From Chloroflexota bacterium (GTDB lineage Bacteria > Chloroflexota > UBA5177 > JANWHV01), in NCBI GenBank assembly GCA_025450375.1, contig JANWHO010000149.1, positions 1 through 9,991 on the forward strand: a stretch of DNA of 9,991 nucleotides, in the 5' to 3' direction. Positions 5,890 to 9,991 of this stretch are shown piece by piece. Both the position numbers and the translations under genes were made by a program. The notes beneath the pieces are model-generated. The model had not been told where the DNA came from. It ran no database searches and saw only the letters and a list, made by a program, of their open reading frames with translations. The stretch's first letter is position 1, and each line of letters opens with the position of its first letter.

Positions 5890-6975
5890 TTAGCGAGGCT
5901 CGGCGGTCGTGCTGCCCTCGAAGCGGCTCTTGGTGCCGACATAGATGTTGACGTTGGACTTGGTGACGTAGGCCAGGCTGGTGTCGGTATTGGCGGGAGA
6001 GACCGCGCCGCCCGACAGCTTGTACATGTAGAGTTGCAGGGTGGGGAGGAATCCTTGTAGATAGGGCTGCTGATCGGTGGTGAAAGTCATATCGCCGCTG
6101 GCGATCAGGGCCAGAGTGTCCGGCAGCAGATCATAGCCCGCGGAGATTACGCCCTTCGCCGCCAGGCCATACTTCTTGGAGACCTTCCCGCAGGCCAGGC
6201 TATCGGTGGCGCCGGTGCCGAAAAGGCCGGCAACTGTCTTATGGCTGAGATAGTAGCTCTCGATGGCCGACAGTTCTTGCTCCGGCTGCACTCCCGAGGC
6301 AACCACGTCATAGGTGACGGGGTTGCCGGCGTCCTTGATCGCCTGCTTGTAGCCATCGAGGCGCGGCTGTAGATTCAGGGAACCAGGGGTGGCGATCGAG
6401 AGCATCACATGACTGCCCTTCTTCACCATTTTCAGCCATTTGTTGGCAATGTTATAGCCGGACTGGTACAGGCTCTGGCCTACATAGGAGAGACGCGCAT
6501 TCCCGGGGGTATCGGCATTGTAGCCGATGACGGGGATGCCTACGCTGAGCGCATCCTGGGTCGGCTTGTTAAATGCCTTGGCGTCTACCAGGCATACGGC
6601 GATCCCGTCGGCTTTGGCCGCGATGGCGGTCTGCATGGCGCTTACCATCTCGGAGACAACGCTGTTCTGCGAGCCTGTCCACTGATAGTTGCAACCCATC
6701 CAGGCGCAAGCATCCTGGATGCCGTATTGGGTGGGAGTGAAGAAGGGGTTGGTGGTCACGTGATTGACGAAGACGAACTTATATTTCTTCGTGGGTAAGC
6801 CCGACGCGGCCAGGGCCGCTGGCAAGTCGCCCCCAAACTCGCTGCCCAGACCAGCGGCCACCACGGCTCCGCCGATGCCGAGCTTGGCTGCCAGACCCAG
6901 CGCTTTGCGCCGGCTGACCTCGATGCTCACGTGCTCCGCCTGCGCCAGTTGATCCTGGATTCTCTCGTCGGCCAC
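5890..6975 (-). CDS. Tat-exported sugar ABC transporter solute-binding protein, cassette 2
   Basis: A 361-residue extracytoplasmic sugar-binding protein for the permease/ATPase pair downstream. A Tat-type leader is visible: SRRKALG at 21-27, a glycine/alanine-rich hydrophobic stretch (LGIGGAVVAAGLG), and a possible ALA cleavage site near residue 56; there is no lipobox Cys. The mature part follows the type I binding fold: FVFVNHVTTNPFFTP, GIAVCLVD, VIGYNAD, ATPGSLNLQPRLDG, SAGYDLLP and DQQPYLQGF. These motifs match the paralogue at 2443-3525 almost word for word. An in-frame ATG at 7017 would add 14 residues rich in Arg, but AAGGAG lies seven bases before the GTG at 6975, and that start gives the same length as the paralogue, so GTG is preferred. 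The divergence between the two proteins (about half the positions) suggests different or overlapping sugar ligands. Confidence 0.93.
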   Translation of the reverse strand: MADERIQDQLAQAEHVSIEVSRRKALGLAAKLGIGGAVVAAGLGSEFGGDLPAALAASGLPTKKYKFVFVNHVTTNPFFTPTQYGIQDACAWMGCNYQWTGSQNSVVSEMVSAMQTAIAAKADGIAVCLVDAKAFNKPTQDALSVGIPVIGYNADTPGNARLSYVGQSLYQSGYNIANKWLKMVKKGSHVMLSIATPGSLNLQPRLDGYKQAIKDAGNPVTYDVVASGVQPEQELSAIESYYLSHKTVAGLFGTGATDSLACGKVSKKYGLAAKGVISAGYDLLPDTLALIASGDMTFTTDQQPYLQGFLPTLQLYMYKLSGGAVSPANTDTSLAYVTKSNVNIYVGTKSRFEGSTTAEPR

Positions 6976-6993
6976 GGGTGCTCTCCTTACCTT

Positions 6994-7013
6994 GCCGGCT
7001 GATTCACGCCGGC
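6994..7013 (-). promoter_or_regulatory. Small hairpin just upstream of the ribosome-binding site, cassette 2
   Basis: GCCGGC (6994-6999) and GCCGGC (7008-7013) form a perfect 6-bp stem with an 8-nt loop, five bases upstream of the AAGGAG that serves the GTG at 6975. Stem and loop sizes equal those of the hairpin in front of the cassette 1 binding-protein gene. The adjacent CTGTATGGG (7021-7013, minus strand) also occurs in that leader. Function is inferred only. Confidence 0.5.
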
Positions 7014-7017
7014 CCAT

Positions 7018-7343
7018 ACAGCGTCATCGCCATGAGAAGAGATAGGGACGAATTACGAGACTAGTGCGACCAGATGGGAGTACCAACACCTCCTTCCCGT
7101 GCCGTTACACGGCCCTGCCTTTTGCTGCACCTACTGTACTACGGTTTCATTCAGTCTGTAAACTAACTACGAAGCACCTGAGGATATTCCCGATGCTTTC
7201 CCGAGGTATTCACATGCTAACGCACCAAGAGTGAACCTTTGATGACCCGGCGCCCGGAACCGGAGGGCCACCCAGGCCGGCATCACGCTCCCAGTGGCCG
7301 AGCTTGGTCATTCCCATCTCGGTCCACAAGGGCTTGGCGGTTC
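7018..7343 (-). other. Intergenic and leader region between aldo/keto reductase and cassette 2
   Basis: No convincing gene lies in this 326-base stretch. It contains the putative cassette 2 promoter (7133-7162), a leader of about 150 nt with an unused Shine-Dalgarno-like AAGGAGGT (7088-7095), and a small GCCGT/ACGGC hairpin (7101-7105, 7109-7113). Upstream of the -35 it has a direct repeat TTCCCGA at 7187-7193 and 7198-7204. A 35-codon frame (7210-7317, minus) has coding-like composition but no ribosome-binding site. GC-rich self-complementary sequence around 7246-7283 might end the reductase transcript, without a T-run. Confidence 0.6.
7133..7162 (-). promoter_or_regulatory. Putative promoter of cassette 2
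   Basis: On the minus strand TTTACA (7162-7157, five of six consensus bases) is followed by an 18-nt spacer and TACAGT (7138-7133, four of six). Transcription would start near 7126, giving a leader of about 150 nt, similar to that of cassette 1. Weaker than the cassette 1 promoter, and without an extended -10. Confidence 0.4.
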
Positions 7344-8306
7344 CTATGAGACAAGGCGGATCGCCGAGGCCGCGTCGATTTCGGCAAGGGTAGCGGGGTC
7401 AAGCTTCAGAGACGCCGCCGGTAGTGACCGATTGATGTCCTCCTTCCGTTCCACTCCGACAATAGCCGCCGCGATCACGGGGTTCGCCAGCACCCAGGCC
7501 AGGGAAAGTTCGGCCATGGTGCAATGTAGGCGAGCGGCGATCGGGCGCAGCCGATTCACGACGGCCAGGTTGCGCCGCAGACCTTCACCCTTGAAGCGAA
7601 AATCGCGGGACCGCCAATCGGTGTCGCTCAGGGTGGTCGACGCGGTAATGGTGCCGGTGAGCAAACCGTGCTCGAGGGGACTATAGACCACCACCCCGAT
7701 TCCATGCTCGCGGCAGAATGGCAGGATCTCCGCTTCCGCCGAGCGGTCCAGGATGTTGTACCGTGGTTGCATCGAGGTCAGATGACCGGCGGCAATAGCC
7801 TGCCTGAGCAGAGGCAGTTGGTAGTTCGACACCCCGATATACCGTACCTTGCCGGCCTTGACCAGATCTTCCTGGGCCCGGATGGTCTCCTCCACCGGCG
7901 CGTGGTCGTCGATGTCGGGCCAGTGATGCTGGTAGAGGTCAATGTAGTCCGTGTTCAGCCGCCGAAGGCTATCCTCGGCTTCCTTCATGATCTTGTCGTA
8001 GACGCCATGGGTGGTAGTATTGCCCTGTGCATCCCAGAGCAGGCCGAATTTGGTCGCGAGGAACACATCCTTGCGCCTGGCCCCCAGCGCCCGGCCCACG
8101 ATCTCCTCGGCGTGGCCCATCCCGTAGGCGGGCGCGGTATCAATCCAGGTGATCTCGCTGTCCAACACGGCGTGAATCGCGTCGATGGATTCCTGGTCGT
8201 CATGCGGACCCCAGCTATTGGGCCAGGTGCCGCTCCCCATGGCCCAGGTGCCGCACCCGAGAATCGAGATCTCCGGCCCACGTTCACCCAGTTCGCGGTG
8301 CTCCAT
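7344..8306 (-). CDS. Aldo/keto reductase
   Basis: A 320-residue cytosolic NAD(P)H-dependent oxidoreductase of the aldo/keto reductase superfamily, closest in style to the IolS/YhdN-type bacterial members. The catalytic tetrad is in place: Asp56 and Tyr61 in IDTAPAYG, Lys86 in LATKFG, and His128 in LYQHHWPD. GVSN at 158-161 and the C-terminal IVGVERKEDI, the cofactor-phosphate region, follow in the expected order, and the length is normal. The ATG at 8306 has AAGGAG nine bases upstream. The gene lies 71 bases after the IclR gene on the same strand, so the two probably share a transcript, and it precedes the sugar-uptake cassettes. A role in oxidising an aldose or reducing a keto-sugar of the imported substrate is plausible. 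Detoxification of reactive carbonyls cannot be excluded. Confidence 0.93.
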   Translation of the reverse strand: MEHRELGERGPEISILGCGTWAMGSGTWPNSWGPHDDQESIDAIHAVLDSEITWIDTAPAYGMGHAEEIVGRALGARRKDVFLATKFGLLWDAQGNTTTHGVYDKIMKEAEDSLRRLNTDYIDLYQHHWPDIDDHAPVEETIRAQEDLVKAGKVRYIGVSNYQLPLLRQAIAAGHLTSMQPRYNILDRSAEAEILPFCREHGIGVVVYSPLEHGLLTGTITASTTLSDTDWRSRDFRFKGEGLRRNLAVVNRLRPIAARLHCTMAELSLAWVLANPVIAAAIVGVERKEDINRSLPAASLKLDPATLAEIDAASAIRLVS

Positions 8307-8377
8307 GATCCATGGCTCCTTCCTTCATGTACCCGGCCCGCGGACGCCGTCCGGGAAAAATGGCCGCGACAAGCGAT

Positions 8378-9187
8378 TCAGGCTGGCATTGCTCCCTTGT
8401 CGCTTCCTGTGACGATGCTGTAGCCAAGACGGCGTGAGAGATCCGCCGCCGTGCCTGCCACGAGCTTGCCGATCCGCTCCCCGTTCGGGGTAATACGCTC
8501 GGCGGGACCGGATACGCTGATTGCCGCGACCGGCACGCCACGATGATCGAAGACAGGAGCGCCGAAACAGGCAACCCCTTCTTCGCCCTCGGCATTGTCA
8601 ATGGCGTAGCCGCGTTCTCGGGTTCGGATCAGTTCGGCATCGAGCACCGCTCGATCGGTAATCGTGGTGTCGGTAAATCGACGCAAATCAAGGCGGTCGA
8701 TCAGCGCGTGGCGCTCATCGTCGGGGATCGCCGACATGAAAGCCTTCCCCAGCGAGGTGCAATGCAGAGGGTGCCGGCTACCGGGTGTCCCGGTCAACTT
8801 GACGGCCCGCGGCCCTAATTCCTGATGGAGGTAGACCATGGAGTCACTATCCATCACGGCAAGCAGCGCCGTCTCCGCGGTAAGCTCCGCGAGGCGCCGA
8901 AGATACGGGGGCGCTAACCGGCTTACATCGACCCCAACCAGCGCCGCCATGCCAAGCTCCACGACCTTGATCCCCAGCCGGAGTCGTTGGCTGACCGGGT
9001 TCAACTCCAGGAAGCCTTTGTCCCGGAGCGTATCAAGGATACGATAGGTGGCGCTCCGGCTCACCCCCAGGGCATCGGCGACAGCGGGGGCCGGCGCCTC
9101 GCCGCGCGCCGCGAAAAACTCCAAAATGGCAAGGCCGCGCTCAAGGGTTCCACTGGGTACATCCCGCGTATCGCCCGCAACCGACAC
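8378..9187 (-). CDS. IclR-family transcriptional regulator
   Basis: A 269-residue DNA-binding regulator. Residues 13-63 form the IclR winged helix-turn-helix (GTLERGLAILEFF, then VADALGVSRSATYRILDTLRDKGFL). The remainder is the effector-binding domain, with the conserved HPLHCTSLGKAFMS near residue 150, EEGVACFGAPVFD and VPVAAISVSGP. Family members sense small metabolites, often sugar acids or aromatic intermediates, and usually regulate neighbouring catabolic genes and their own gene. The start is a GTG at 9187 with only a weak GGGA upstream; no better in-frame start exists between it and the HTH. It is transcribed away from the 2-hydroxyacid dehydrogenase gene (divergent pair) and toward the reductase and transporters, so all of these are candidate targets. 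Confidence 0.95.
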   Translation of the reverse strand: MSVAGDTRDVPSGTLERGLAILEFFAARGEAPAPAVADALGVSRSATYRILDTLRDKGFLELNPVSQRLRLGIKVVELGMAALVGVDVSRLAPPYLRRLAELTAETALLAVMDSDSMVYLHQELGPRAVKLTGTPGSRHPLHCTSLGKAFMSAIPDDERHALIDRLDLRRFTDTTITDRAVLDAELIRTRERGYAIDNAEGEEGVACFGAPVFDHRGVPVAAISVSGPAERITPNGERIGKLVAGTAADLSRRLGYSIVTGSDKGAMPA

Positions 9188-9225
9188 TGTCGTCGTCCCA
9201 TCTATTGAGATAGCACATCAGTCAG

Positions 9226-9259
9226 TGGCATCATACCATAGCCCGAAGGGCGGGGTAAA
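9226..9259 (-). promoter_or_regulatory. Putative iclR-type gene promoter with TGG/CCA palindrome
   Basis: On the minus strand TATGAT (9235-9230), preceded by TGG, forms an extended -10; TTTACC (9259-9254) is a modest -35 at 18 nt. The -10 sits inside the imperfect palindrome TGGCATCATACCA (9226-9238, 10 of 12 positions symmetric). The E. coli IclR consensus TGGAAATNATTTCCA has the same TGG, ATNAT and CCA blocks with one more base on each side. An autoregulatory operator is inferred. Confidence 0.45.
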
Positions 9260-9292
9260 GACGCGCCGCCGCCCTGTTTTCGTCCTTTTGGC

Positions 9293-9301
9293 TGCTATAC
9301 T
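9293..9301 (+). promoter_or_regulatory. Putative extended -10 promoter of the 2-hydroxyacid dehydrogenase gene
   Basis: TGCTATACT contains TATACT (9296-9301, five of six consensus bases) preceded by TGC, an extended -10. The -35 region is T-rich but not consensus. Transcription would begin near 9308, about 68 nt before the ATG at 9376. Confidence 0.45.
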
Positions 9302-9375
9302 CGTTCTCGGTACTCTACGGCATATCGTGAAATCGCGAACGTGATGGAATTGAGGAAATACGCCAAGGAGCAGTC

Positions 9376-9991
9376 ATGCCCACCGTATTGGTCACCGATA
9401 GCCTGGCGCGGCCCGGAGAGGGCGGCGGGATCGGCCTCCTGGAGGATGCCGGCCTGGAGTTGCGCTTCCAATCATTTCCCCGCGACAGTCCCGTCGCCGA
9501 GTTGATTCAGCGGCTTCAAGGCTGTTTCGCGGTGCTGGCCGCCGGCCACCACTACACCGACGAGGTGTTCGCCGCCCTCCCCGACCTCTGCGTGGTCGCT
9601 CGGTTGGGAGTCGGCTTTGATTCGATAGACATCGAGGCGGCTACCCGCCAGGGCGTCTGCATCACCACCACGCCCGGCACCCTGGAATGGGCGGTGGCCG
9701 ATCACACCGTGGGCCTCATTCTCAATCTGGCCCATCATATCGGCCAGGATGACCGGGCGATCCGGCGCGGTGAGTGGCGGCAATTCTACGGCCTGGACGT
9801 GACCGGGAAAACGCTCGGGCTCGTCGGTCTGGGGCGGATCGGCCAATTGACGGCCCAACGAGCACGCGGCTTCGACATGCGGATCCTGGCCCACGAACCG
9901 CGGCCCGATCCCGATTTCGTGGCCCGCCATGGGATAGATCTGGTTCCCCTTGATGATCTGCTGGCCCGGAGTGACTTCATCTCCTTGCACA
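9376..9991 (+). CDS. D-isomer-specific 2-hydroxyacid dehydrogenase, N-terminal 205 residues (partial)
   Basis: The frame starts at ATG 9376, five bases after AAGGAG, and runs off the window end. It encodes an NAD(P)-dependent dehydrogenase of the D-2-hydroxyacid family (SerA, glyoxylate/hydroxypyruvate reductase, formate dehydrogenase relatives). Visible parts are the N-terminal catalytic-domain segment, the substrate loop VARLGVGFDSIDIEAA near residue 75, TTPGTLEWAVADHTVGLILNLA, and the Rossmann start TLGLVGLGRIGQ (GxGxxG) near residue 148. The catalytic Arg, Glu and His lie beyond the window and cannot be checked. Divergent orientation from the IclR gene suggests shared control. In a sugar locus it could oxidise a sugar acid or reduce hydroxypyruvate or a keto acid; authentic phosphoglycerate dehydrogenase is less likely from context but not excluded. 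Confidence 0.93.
   Translation, partial: MPTVLVTDSLARPGEGGGIGLLEDAGLELRFQSFPRDSPVAELIQRLQGCFAVLAAGHHYTDEVFAALPDLCVVARLGVGFDSIDIEAATRQGVCITTTPGTLEWAVADHTVGLILNLAHHIGQDDRAIRRGEWRQFYGLDVTGKTLGLVGLGRIGQLTAQRARGFDMRILAHEPRPDPDFVARHGIDLVPLDDLLARSDFISLH

Noticed and set aside
3577..7157. AGACTGA heptamer near both cassette promoters
   Set aside because: It occurs in different positions relative to the -35/-10 elements and in both orientations; a 7-mer match in several hundred bases is expected by chance.
8328..8360. Hairpin CGGAC/GTCCG followed by AAAAAT between IclR and reductase genes
   Set aside because: The A-run follows on the plus strand, where no gene ends; on the transcribed minus strand the T-run precedes the hairpin, so it is not a terminator.
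7668..8423. Plus-strand open frame of 251 codons
   Set aside because: Antisense to the aldo/keto reductase, whose catalytic tetrad is complete; no domain in the plus-strand product.
9472..9990. Minus-strand open frame of 172 codons at the right edge
   Set aside because: Antisense to the 2-hydroxyacid dehydrogenase, which shows clear family motifs and a good ribosome-binding site on the plus strand.
1..9991. Search for CRISPR arrays, tRNA/rRNA genes, IS elements and phage genes
   Set aside because: No regularly spaced repeats, cloverleaf-like genes, transposase motifs or phage proteins were seen; the window is ordinary metabolic DNA in that respect.

Overview
The window is about 10 kb of fairly GC-rich bacterial DNA (about 60% by eye), tightly packed with sugar-uptake and sugar-catabolism genes. 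Both solute-binding proteins carry twin-arginine (Tat-type) leaders without a lipobox cysteine, and several genes start with GTG. That style is seen in Chloroflexota (Thermomicrobia-like), but the lineage is an impression only; Actinobacteria or Alphaproteobacteria are not excluded.

Layout, left to right. Positions 1-362 (+) hold the C-terminal part of a TIM-barrel sugar-phosphate isomerase/epimerase. A 103-base convergent gap with several hairpins follows. Everything from 466 to 9187 lies on the minus strand. Read in the direction of transcription it is: an IclR-type regulator (9187-8378), an aldo/keto reductase (8306-7344), a first sugar ABC cassette (binding protein 6975-5890, permease 5708-4641, ATPase 4641-3853), and a second, paralogous cassette in the same order (binding protein 3525-2443, permease 2339-1299, ATPase 1302-466). 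At the right edge a divergent plus-strand gene starts at 9376. It encodes a D-isomer-specific 2-hydroxyacid dehydrogenase and is cut by the window end.

The two cassettes are CUT2-type (ribose/fructose class). Each has one Tat-exported binding protein, one RbsC/FrcC-like permease and one single-domain FrcA-like ATPase instead of the double-domain RbsA type. They look like a tandem duplication of a whole operon that has since diverged. The duplication extends into non-coding architecture. Each binding-protein gene is followed by a long, perfect GC-rich hairpin before its permease gene. Each is preceded by a 6-bp stem with an 8-nt loop just upstream of its ribosome-binding site. Each leader contains CTGTATGGG and an unused GGAGGT about 100 nt upstream of the start.

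Putative sigma70-like promoters are visible for cassette 1 (extended -10), cassette 2, the IclR gene and the dehydrogenase. Together the genes suggest a locus for import and oxidation/isomerisation of a sugar, sugar alcohol or sugar acid under IclR control. The substrate cannot be read from the sequence. No RNA genes, insertion sequences or CRISPR arrays were seen.
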